NCBI GenBank assembly: GCA_900544465.1
Contig: UQVT01000048.1
Span: 1-11,780, forward strand
Origin: an uncultured Collinsella sp.
GTDB lineage: Bacteria > Actinomycetota > Coriobacteriia > Coriobacteriales > Coriobacteriaceae
Direction: 5' to 3'
Length of the DNA stretch: 11,780 bases
Part shown: one piece after another, positions 1-6,495 of the stretch
Layout: every line of letters begins with the position of its first letter
Position numbering within the stretch: position 1 is the first letter of the stretch
Notes under the pieces: generated by a model
What the model was told of the DNA's origin: nothing
Database searches by the model: none
The model's input: only the letters and a program-made list of their open reading frames with translations
Position numbers and translations under genes: made by a program

Positions 1-37
1 ATGTCATGCCGCCCACATCGAACTTATCTTGAGCCAT
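1..37 (-). CDS. Start of a heavy-metal-associated (HMA) domain protein, probably copper P-type ATPase or copper chaperone (partial)
   Basis: Only the first 12 codons are inside the window; the gene runs off the left edge. They read MAQDKFDVGGMT, and the next codon begins with T, as a Cys codon would. This matches the start of an HMA domain, whose metal site is GMTCxxC, in Cu(I)-exporting P1B ATPases (CopA type) or small CopZ-like chaperones. The start is well supported: AAAGGAG (43-49, minus strand) lies 5 nt before the ATG. Just upstream are a candidate promoter and a C5/G5 dyad of the kind bound by copper repressors, which agrees with a copper function. The sequence cannot tell an ATPase from a chaperone, because the rest of the protein is missing. 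Confidence 0.72.
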   Translation of the reverse strand, partial: MAQDKFDVGGMT

Positions 38-84
38 GGCTTCTCCTTTCTGTGGTTCGCTGTTGGAATTGTTAACCTGATGAT

Positions 85-115
85 ACTATACACCCATACC
101 CCCTGGGGGTGTCCA
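85..115 (-). promoter_or_regulatory. Candidate metal-responsive promoter with C5/G5 dyad (CsoR-like operator)
   Basis: The perfect dyad ACCCCCTGGGGGT lies at 98-110, with a matching A/T pair two bases further out. On the minus strand it falls between TGGACA (115-110, possible -35) and TATAGT (90-85, possible -10), a 19-bp spacer, about 50 nt before the HMA gene start. CsoR-family copper repressors bind C/G-tract dyads of the TACCC...GGGTA type. A 19-bp spacer with an internal dyad is also typical of MerR/CueR promoters. Which regulator acts here is inference; the dyad itself is directly visible. Confidence 0.6.
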
Positions 116-189
116 GTACAGAAAGAAATATATGAGTTTTTATTACAGATGAAGGTGGTTGGTTGGCCGATGGGCCGTCTCAACCAATC

Positions 190-246
190 ATCTCAATCTG
201 TAACAACTAGACCCGTTTTTGTCGAGTAACTGTTACAGATCCAGAC
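190..246. repeat. 57-bp palindromic element, copy 1
   Basis: Left arm 190-205 and right arm 231-246 are 16-bp inverted repeats (consensus GTCTCAATCTGTAACA and its complement) around a 25-bp centre (206-230) containing CTAGACCCGTTTTTG. The first base of the left arm and one base of the right arm depart from consensus. It lies 3' of the surface-protein gene and 23 bp from copy 2. No coding potential is evident. Confidence 0.85.
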
Positions 247-269
247 ATTACATCGAGTCACAACTTAAC

Positions 270-326
270 GTCTCAATCTGTAACACCTAAGAACCGTTTT
301 TCCTGCTAGATGTTACAGATCGAGAC
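270..326. repeat. 57-bp palindromic element, copy 2
   Basis: Arms at 270-285 and 311-326 are complementary at 15 of 16 positions (A opposite C at the sixth base of the left arm). The 25-bp centre is 286-310. It begins exactly 80 bp after copy 1. It lies 34 bp beyond the terminator of the surface-protein gene, between that terminator and copy 1. Confidence 0.88.
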
Positions 327-359
327 AATCTCGGAGCAGATGCCCCGGGCATACAACGT

Positions 360-396
360 AAAACGCCGGGGCGCCCGCGTGATGGGCGCCCCGGCG
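360..396 (-). terminator. Rho-independent terminator of the surface-protein gene
   Basis: A perfect 13-bp GC-rich stem (384-396 with 364-376) encloses a 7-nt loop (377-383). Reading the minus strand, the stem is followed by TTTT (363-360). It sits 60 nt after the stop codon of the LPxTG gene and is correctly oriented for it. Confidence 0.88.
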
Positions 397-455
397 CATG
401 TTGGGCAGGGTTTGCGAAGCGGTGGGAGGGGGGAGAAGCCGTCCTCCCGAAATCC

Positions 456-3400
456 TTACTCCTGACGACGCTTCTTGTCAGTCAGAAAGACGCCGGCGGC
501 TACGAGCACGACACCTCCGATGACAAACGTCTCACCGGCGAGCGCAGCATTGTCGCCTGTGGTGGGAAGTGCCGAGTTGGCGGCCGTCTTGGCGTTGCCG
601 GCAGACGGCTTTCCAGTAACCAGCTTAGCGGCAGCCTGCGTGATCTTGGCCTGCTCGGCTTTCGCCGCCTCTTGCTCCTGGCGGGCGATCTCGTCCTTCA
701 GGGCTTGCTCGGCGGCTACGCGTTTTGCCTTCGCCTCGTTGTAGCCGTTGAGAGCCGCGGTGTAGGCGGGCGTCGCAGCATCAAGGTCTGCCTGAGCGGC
801 ATCAAGTGCGGCTTTTGCGTTATGTTCTGTCTGCTTGGCGGCGACGCACTTGGCAAAGAGGGCATTGAGCGTATCGTTCGCGTTTGCGTCAGAGCCAGTA
901 GCAATACCGTTTTCGACGTTGATGGACTTGAGCTTTCCAAGCGCGGAGGCAGCAACGTCCGATGCAGCCTGAGAATTCTCGACCGCCTGTTCGGCGTTCG
1001 CGATGGCATCATTTGCCGCACCAAGGGCGACTCCGGCCTCAGTCACTGCTGCGTCGGCCTCCTTCTTGGCCGCCTCGGCGGTGGCAAGATTATCGGCTGC
1101 ATTGCTCAGGGCGTCGGCATGGGCCTTCTTTGAAGCAAAGTCGTTTTTCGCCGTGGTCAGATCGCTCGCAGCGTGCTCCGCGGTCGCCGCCTTGGCCTCG
1201 GCGTTGTCCTTCGCGGTGTCGAGGGCCTGCTTCTTGGCAGCCGCGTCGCGCTCCGCCTTTTCGAGAACACTCTGGGCAGACGTCTGGGCTGCCGTGGCTT
1301 CATCAAGCGTTTGATGAGCCTTGTCAGCCTTTTCCTGAGCCGCAGCAACATCGGCAGAATACTTTGCGAGCTCATCGCTGGCGGCGGCGTAGGCGGCCTG
1401 CTTGTCTGCAACGGAGTTCTTTGCGTTTTCGAGATCTGTCGCGCGTGCCGCAACAGTCTGTTGTGCCTGGTCGCATGATACCTGTGCGGCGTTAACGTCA
1501 TCCTGCTTTTGAGTAACTGCGGCCTTCGCGGCAGCTGCCTGCGCGCTGGCGGTCTCCGCTGCATTTTGCGCGGCGTCGCGTTCCGACTGAGCCGTAGCTA
1601 CGGCAGTTGCGGCGGCGACGACGCTAGCGCTTTGCTTGTTTGCTGCCTGCTGCTTTTGCTCGACCGCGGACGCGGCTTCGCTTGCGGTTTTGTCGGCCTT
1701 CTGCTTGTTTTGGGATGCTTGCTGGAGTGCAGCTTGCTTGCTGACAAGATCCTTCTTGGCAGTCTCCAGTTTGCTTCCCGCGTTTTTGAGTCCGTTGACG
1801 TAGCCGTTAAGCGTCTGCTCGAACTCGTCGACGGACATAGCAGAGCTTGTCCAATCGTGGCCATATCCCCATGACGGAGATGTCTGCACTGTAAAGGAGG
1901 CAGTGGTGCCGTAGAAATTATTCGTCGTGGAGGTGTTGATTCCGGTACCCATGGCCGTGTAGTCGGGATCAATGCAATTGATGTAATGGCCTACGACATC
2001 GTCATATTTATCATGGACATATTCGTCTATTTGGCTTTTATTGCTTCTATTATTCGAGTTGTACGAATAATAGAAGTCGTAGGCAGCCTTTCCCGTGAGA
2101 TTGTGGACGTCAAACTTGGCCGCCACCGCCTCGTCAAAGTACGCCTTTTCCTCTGTAATCCACCCTCGGCAGGGGTCGCCGTACCCCCACGAAAGGTTCT
2201 CTGCAACATCAAACTGCTTCGCGTGTTCAATGTTCGAGCTCGACCAGTTTGCATCGGCAATTGCCGCCGCGACAAGGTTGTACGTTACGTTGAGCGGATT
2301 CAAGCCAACGGAAACGCGGTAGCTGTTAATCGACTTCATAACGGTGACGGCCGAGATCATATTGTCGAGCGAGGTCGCATCGTCGCTGTCGCCAACATGG
2401 GTGGCATCCTTATACTTGCAGTTTTCGATAATCGAGACTGCCTCATTGGCGCCGACGGACTTAAAGAATCCGATAGCACCTTGTTTGAGCGTGGACTCGG
2501 CAGAGTTTGCTGCCTGCTGGGCGGCGTCGACGGCAACTTGAGCAGTCTGAACCGCGGCTTGGGCTGATTGCAGCTCGTTCTGAGCTTGCGCGGCCGCCTC
2601 GTCTGCGGCCGTCTTTGCTGCCTTCGCGTTCTCGACGGCCTTATTCGCCTCATCGAGCTTGGCAAGCTCGGCACTATGGGCTGCCTTCGCGTCCTTGAGG
2701 GCCTCGTCCTTTGCGGAGACTGCGGCATTCGCAGTATCGAGCTCGGACTTCTTTTGCTCGGCATTCTGCTTTGCGGCATCAAGCTCCGATTGTGCTGCGG
2801 CAAGATTACTTTGCTTCTGAGTCTGATCCTGCTGGGCGTTTTCTAGAGCCTTCTCAGCGTTTGCCTGGGCGCTCTTTGCGGCGTCAAGATCGGCCTGAGC
2901 AGCATCGACCTTTGCCTGGGCGGCGTCATACTCCGGGCCCTCAGCGCCTGCCTTTGCGGCCGCCAAATCGGCTTGTGCGCTGTCGTATGCCGCCTGTGCC
3001 TCAGCCGCCTTACCATCCGCGGCGGTCTTTTCCTGCTGAGCGGAAGCCAGCGTGCCTGCCGCCTCGTCGTAAGCACTCTGCGCGGCGCTCTGAGCCTGTT
3101 GGGCATCGGCGAGCGCGGAATCGGCAGCGGCCTTCGCAGCCTTTGCTTGGTTCAGAGCGGCCTGCGCATCTGCGGCAGCCTGCTCGGCGACCTTGATTTC
3201 CTCCGGCGTTGCGTTGGCGGCTGCCTTCTGGGCTGCCTCGAGCTTGGCCTGCGTATCGGCTGCCGACTGCTTTGCGGAGTCGAGTGCCTTTGCCTTGCTC
3301 TCGGCATCGGCCTTGGCAGCATCGAGCTTGCTCCGGGCATCCTTCAGCGTGGCGCTGGCGCTGTCAGCCGCCTTGACGCTTTCGTCGAGCTGACGGGCGT

Positions 3401-3839
3401 ATTCGGCACGCGCGGCGGCTTCTGCCTGCGAATTATCGGAGACGGAGGCGTCGTAGGCGGTCTGGGCGTTGTCGCGTGCCACCTGCTTTTCGGTATAGGG
3501 GGCAGCCGCCGTGTCGTAGTCGGATTTGGCGTCTGCCTCGGCGGCCTTTGCGGCGTCGATTGCGGCCTGCAAGTCGGCAATCTTCTGGGCGTTTGCCTTT
3601 ACTGCGGAGCCTGCCGCCTCGCCGGCGCGGACGGCAAGCGGGGACATGATCGCGTCCTGTGCCGTGGTATCACTCACATCGTTGGCAAATGCCGAGAACG
3701 GCGCGAGCAGCGACGAGCCAGTCATAGCGATGGTGGTTGCCGCGGTGATGGCGAGTCGTGTTGCCTTATGGCCCGAGAATGTGGGGCGAGACTCGGCGCC
3801 GCCTGAGACTTCCAAGTGTTTAGGTGCGTACTTTGCCAT
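456..3839 (-). CDS. LPxTG-anchored coiled-coil surface protein with a central CAP/SCP domain
   Basis: The 1127-residue product is predicted to be exported and covalently attached to peptidoglycan by sortase. Residues 25-52 form a signal peptide, probably cut after Ala-Phe-Ala52. Residues about 53-449 and 685-1060 are extremely Ala/Lys/Gln/Glu/Asp-rich heptad-like helix, expected to form long coiled-coil rods. Between them, about 450-670, is a CAP/SCP (PR-1-like) domain with NSYR and GLNPL, His539, AENLSWG (Glu547) and GHY (His618), the usual cavity residues. The C-terminus has LPTTG (1091-1095), a hydrophobic segment (1105-1119) and a KKRR tail. I chose the ATG at 3839 because GGGAG lies 5 nt upstream; a TTG four codons earlier would overlap that site. 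A role in adhesion or cell-surface interaction is inferred from architecture. The ligand and any enzymatic activity are unknown. Confidence 0.9.
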   Translation of the reverse strand: MAKYAPKHLEVSGGAESRPTFSGHKATRLAITAATTIAMTGSSLLAPFSAFANDVSDTTAQDAIMSPLAVRAGEAAGSAVKANAQKIADLQAAIDAAKAAEADAKSDYDTAAAPYTEKQVARDNAQTAYDASVSDNSQAEAAARAEYARQLDESVKAADSASATLKDARSKLDAAKADAESKAKALDSAKQSAADTQAKLEAAQKAAANATPEEIKVAEQAAADAQAALNQAKAAKAAADSALADAQQAQSAAQSAYDEAAGTLASAQQEKTAADGKAAEAQAAYDSAQADLAAAKAGAEGPEYDAAQAKVDAAQADLDAAKSAQANAEKALENAQQDQTQKQSNLAAAQSELDAAKQNAEQKKSELDTANAAVSAKDEALKDAKAAHSAELAKLDEANKAVENAKAAKTAADEAAAQAQNELQSAQAAVQTAQVAVDAAQQAANSAESTLKQGAIGFFKSVGANEAVSIIENCKYKDATHVGDSDDATSLDNMISAVTVMKSINSYRVSVGLNPLNVTYNLVAAAIADANWSSSNIEHAKQFDVAENLSWGYGDPCRGWITEEKAYFDEAVAAKFDVHNLTGKAAYDFYYSYNSNNRSNKSQIDEYVHDKYDDVVGHYINCIDPDYTAMGTGINTSTTNNFYGTTASFTVQTSPSWGYGHDWTSSAMSVDEFEQTLNGYVNGLKNAGSKLETAKKDLVSKQAALQQASQNKQKADKTASEAASAVEQKQQAANKQSASVVAAATAVATAQSERDAAQNAAETASAQAAAAKAAVTQKQDDVNAAQVSCDQAQQTVAARATDLENAKNSVADKQAAYAAASDELAKYSADVAAAQEKADKAHQTLDEATAAQTSAQSVLEKAERDAAAKKQALDTAKDNAEAKAATAEHAASDLTTAKNDFASKKAHADALSNAADNLATAEAAKKEADAAVTEAGVALGAANDAIANAEQAVENSQAASDVAASALGKLKSINVENGIATGSDANANDTLNALFAKCVAAKQTEHNAKAALDAAQADLDAATPAYTAALNGYNEAKAKRVAAEQALKDEIARQEQEAAKAEQAKITQAAAKLVTGKPSAGNAKTAANSALPTTGDNAALAGETFVIGGVVLVAAGVFLTDKKRRQE

Positions 3840-3980
3840 TTCTTCTCCCAATCGTTGAAGGGGTACCTATGACAATTCGTACGTTACAACCGCCGAAAGG
3901 GTTCCTGTTGCGCAACATTGGCAAGGAAATGTCGACACACTTGAGTCACATTTATGAGTCGAAGTTCTTGGCAAGCTAAT

Positions 3981-4037
3981 GTCTCGTTCTGTAACAGCTA
4001 GACCCCGTTTTGCCGGGTATTTGTTACAGATCAAGAC
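3981..4037. repeat. 57-bp palindromic element, copy 3
   Basis: Arms at 3981-3996 and 4022-4037 are 16 bp each; the centre (3997-4021, 25 bp) contains CTAGACCCCGTTTTGCCGGGTA, close to the centres of copies 1 and 5. It is the first unit of the three-copy array and the one nearest the surface-protein start, 142 bp upstream of the ATG. Confidence 0.88.
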
Positions 4038-4060
4038 AAACAGTTGGCAGGAAACTTAAT

Positions 4061-4117
4061 GTCTCAATCTGTAACATCTGGCGGGAAATATGACCTCTAA
4101 CTGTTACAGATCAAGAC
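4061..4117. repeat. 57-bp palindromic element, copy 4 (centre possibly inverted)
   Basis: Arms at 4061-4076 and 4102-4117 fit the consensus. The 25-bp centre (4077-4101) does not resemble the other centres when read forward. Its reverse complement aligns better, for example at about 14 of 25 positions with copy 2, so this unit may lie in the opposite orientation. Confidence 0.85.
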
Positions 4118-4140
4118 ATAGAAATCGGCCGAAAACTAAC

Positions 4141-4197
4141 ATCTCGTTCTGTAACATCTAGACCTGTGTCTGCCGAGCTAGTGTTACAGATCGAGAC
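4141..4197. repeat. 57-bp palindromic element, copy 5
   Basis: Arms at 4141-4156 and 4182-4197 flank a 25-bp centre (4157-4181) beginning TCTAGACC. It starts exactly 80 bp after copy 4 and ends 42 bp before the kinase stop codon. Confidence 0.87.
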
Positions 4198-4239
4198 AAT
4201 TGCCGGGGAGGGGTCCCGTTGCGGCAAGACGCTCGCCGC

Positions 4240-6324
4240 CTAGATACAGAACCCGGGGATCACACAGGTTAGCTTGTTTGGCTTTTCCGCAGGCGTTGCG
4301 TACGTAAAGACGTCGCCGTCGTGTCCCACGCGGTTCATATAGAGCGTGCCTTCGCTCTCCGATGTGTCGGGGCTCACCGTGCGCTCCCACCAGCAGGTGT
4401 CCTTGCCCTTCCACTGGCGGACCATCGTCTCGTTCGTGGAATACGGGCTTACCTTGAGCTCGCGGAAGAGCTGATACTCCTTGCCCTCGCCGTTGTAGAT
4501 GTCTGCCAGGTAGTGATAGTCCTCGGTAAACGAATCGGGCGGTTGCGTACCGCACAGCTCGACCATGGCGGGCAGCCAAAGGGTTGCGGGCAACTCGCTC
4601 AGGCACGATGCGCTGTTGGCGGCGCCCACATTGTTCGAGACCTTCTTGACACCTTTAATGAGCGCGCGCAACTCGTTGGGCAGCAGCTTAAGGCCGTCGC
4701 CGTTGAGCCACTCCCGCAGCTCGCAATCTGCCCAGCCGGCGCTCGGCGGTTCAGCCGCAGCGTTGCGCTCGGCAATACCCGCGTCGAACATAAACGTCAG
4801 CCCGGCCTTGCCCGTCCCGTCCAGAAGCTCATCGTGGCGGATGCCCACAAGCTGCGCGCCAACCTGCAGCCCGTTGGTGAGCGTGATACGCTTGGTACAC
4901 GGATAGGGGATATGCCCATCGGCATCGAGCAGGTGATAGCGCTTGACAATCTCGCGTGCCTCGCTACGGGTCTCGGCGGCCTTAATCTTGAGCGAAATCT
5001 CCTGCAGCTGATCCCAAGTGTAGTCGTCAAGCGAACCGCGGATGCCGTCCAGGTAGTCGGGGATGCCAAAGCCATGGGTCGCCGCCCCAATGACGCTGAG
5101 CCCCGCAACGGCTGCAACGACGCCACCGATAATAAAGCGGCGGCGGGTCATGGCATCGTGCCGGGCCTGCTCCAGGATCTCTCGCGCGCGCTCGCCGGCG
5201 ACGTCGACCTTAAGGTGCGTGCCAGAATCGATATCAATCGCGGCCTCGTCTCCTGTGCCTTCGCGGCCCTCGGATTCGGCATCGGTGAGGTATGCCGAGA
5301 GCACCTCGAGCATCTGCTGCTCGGTGGGACGATCGCACTGCTCGACTGAGAGACCCTTCATGATGATTTGGACGAGCGCTTCATCGCCCTCGCAGCGCGG
5401 CTCGAGCGGCGCCGGCTTGGTCTTGGTCTTTACGAGATAGAACGAGCCGGTTGCAGCGGCGTCCGTCGACTCAAAGTCAAACGGTTTGCGACCGCTGTAG
5501 AGCTGGTACAGAATGCTCGAAAGCGCATAGACGTCGATCGCGGGCGAACGGCGAAGGGCCGCGATGCCTTCGATATCCTGCGTGAGCATCTCGGGCGCGG
5601 CGTATGCGGGTGTGGCAAAGCGCCAGATGTCGGCGCGCCGGGTGATCGTGTCGTCGCCGAGAGCCATGGTCGCGGAGCCCATGTCGATGAGGCAGGGGTC
5701 AAAGGAACAATCGGCAATCTGCTGCTCGAGTGTTCGGCTGGTGGTGCGGAACATGATATTGGCAGGCGACAGGTCGCGATGGATGACCGGATTCACGAGG
5801 CCTTGGGTCATCAAGAGCGCACGAAGCACGGCGTTTCCGACGGCGGCGACCATCTGGGTGGTCAGCCCGCCTGAGGCGTCGTACGGAAGCAGGGGCAGCG
5901 CCTGCTTGAGCGAGGTGCCCTCGACCCACTCCATGAGGATGAGAGGGTCATCCTCGCACGATCCGTAGCCATAGACGCGCGGAAATCCGCGCAGGTACGA
6001 GACGGTACACAGATGACGGTACTCCTCGAACAGCGCGGCGGTGCTGGCCAGGTGCGCTGCCGATTGCTCGGCGGAGCGGTCGGGGGCTTGGCCGGAAAGG
6101 ATGGCATTGTCCTTGAGTAGCTTGACGGCAAAGACCTTGCCGCTCGTGTTGGTCGCGCGCAGCACGTGCCCGATGTTGCCGTTGTTGCGGTGGGCCGTCT
6201 GGAGAATAAGCGTCATAAACCGACGCTTGGCGTCGTCCTCGGCGCTGGGGTCGACTGCTACGGCGGTATCGAACGTATCGAGACGGACGAGTTTGTCGCC
6301 ATAGGCGCTATCGGTAGTATCCAT
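4240..6324 (-). CDS. Membrane Ser/Thr protein kinase with extracellular DUF6273-like domain
   Basis: The 694-residue product is a Hanks-type kinase expected to phosphorylate Ser/Thr in the cytoplasm and sense outside the cell. Visible kinase motifs are the ATP-site Lys68 in FAVKLLK, helix-C Glu100/101, HRDLSPAN (182-189, catalytic Asp184 and Asn189), DMG at 214-216 in place of DFG, and APE at 243-245. A juxtamembrane stretch leads to one transmembrane helix (about 397-416) preceded by Arg residues. The outer domain has GWADCELREWLNGDG, LWLPAMVEL, WWERTVSP and a final PGFCI, which I recognise as DUF6273-like. The usual Lys after HRD is Ser, and the Gly-rich loop is weak (NGNIGHV). The start at 6324 follows AAAGGAA with correct spacing; the upstream extension to 6411 lacks a ribosome site. 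An FHA-protein gene lies upstream, probably as its partner. Confidence 0.88.
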   Translation of the reverse strand: MDTTDSAYGDKLVRLDTFDTAVAVDPSAEDDAKRRFMTLILQTAHRNNGNIGHVLRATNTSGKVFAVKLLKDNAILSGQAPDRSAEQSAAHLASTAALFEEYRHLCTVSYLRGFPRVYGYGSCEDDPLILMEWVEGTSLKQALPLLPYDASGGLTTQMVAAVGNAVLRALLMTQGLVNPVIHRDLSPANIMFRTTSRTLEQQIADCSFDPCLIDMGSATMALGDDTITRRADIWRFATPAYAAPEMLTQDIEGIAALRRSPAIDVYALSSILYQLYSGRKPFDFESTDAAATGSFYLVKTKTKPAPLEPRCEGDEALVQIIMKGLSVEQCDRPTEQQMLEVLSAYLTDAESEGREGTGDEAAIDIDSGTHLKVDVAGERAREILEQARHDAMTRRRFIIGGVVAAVAGLSVIGAATHGFGIPDYLDGIRGSLDDYTWDQLQEISLKIKAAETRSEAREIVKRYHLLDADGHIPYPCTKRITLTNGLQVGAQLVGIRHDELLDGTGKAGLTFMFDAGIAERNAAAEPPSAGWADCELREWLNGDGLKLLPNELRALIKGVKKVSNNVGAANSASCLSELPATLWLPAMVELCGTQPPDSFTEDYHYLADIYNGEGKEYQLFRELKVSPYSTNETMVRQWKGKDTCWWERTVSPDTSESEGTLYMNRVGHDGDVFTYATPAEKPNKLTCVIPGFCI

Positions 6325-6366
6325 GGCGTTCCTTTGTCTGGCATGGGTTGCCGCACGTTTACGCGA

Positions 6367-6407
6367 GCAGTGCGGATATCGGTAAAGTACCATGATAGCC
6401 GCACTGC
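6367..6407 (-). promoter_or_regulatory. 41-bp dyad in the kinase leader or promoter
   Basis: A perfect 9-bp inverted repeat (GCAGTGCGG 6367-6375, CCGCACTGC 6399-6407) encloses further pairing: TATC/GATA and GGTA/TACC around a 3-nt centre. It ends 42 nt before the kinase start codon and has no T-run, so it is not a terminator. It contains TATCAT (minus strand), a possible -10. It could be an operator or a leader RNA hairpin; the role is inference. Confidence 0.5.
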
Positions 6408-6450
6408 CCACGTATACCGCTGAGCATTGTCGTTTACGACGCAGAAGGTA

Positions 6451-6493
6451 GAAGACGAAAGCCGGACGGCGACCGTCTTTCGATCGCCGTCCG
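6451..6493 (-). terminator. Terminator-like hairpin after the FHA gene
   Basis: A perfect 10-bp stem (6484-6493 with 6463-6472), loop 11 nt, starts 2 nt after the FHA stop codon. On the minus strand it is followed by GCTTTCGTCTTC, only moderately T-rich. It could terminate or attenuate transcription between the FHA and kinase genes, so the two may be only partly co-transcribed. Confidence 0.55.
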
Positions 6494-6495
6494 CG

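Larger units (their letters stand above)
3852..4239. other. Non-coding gap between the kinase and surface-protein genes, filled by palindromic elements
   Basis: No credible gene is present. The left third (3852-3960) is the 5' region of the surface-protein gene on the minus strand and must hold its promoter, but I find no convincing -35/-10 pair. The rest is a three-copy 80-bp-period repeat array (3981-4197), followed by a short GC-rich stretch before the kinase stop. I see no T-tailed terminator after the kinase, so read-through into the surface-protein gene is possible. Confidence 0.7.

Noticed and set aside
141..156. Possible seventh copy of the 57-bp element
   Set aside because: TATTACAGAT resembles a right arm, but no left arm lies at the fixed distance and it is out of phase with copy 1; at best a degenerate half-site.
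29..229. Plus-strand 66-residue open frame at the left end
   Set aside because: It uses a TTG start with no ribosome site, overlaps the real minus-strand HMA gene start and its operator, and ends inside repeat copy 1.
2973..3806. 277-residue plus-strand open frame within the surface-protein gene
   Set aside because: It is a shadow of the Ala-rich coiled-coil coding sequence, with a Cys/Gly/Leu-rich, implausible composition and no ribosome site.
3981..4197. CRISPR array
   Set aside because: The 16-bp repeats alternate in orientation, the centres are related to each other rather than unique, and there are no cas genes.
4321..5349. 342-residue plus-strand open frame opposite the kinase
   Set aside because: The kinase on the minus strand carries intact motifs, and this frame has no recognisable domain.
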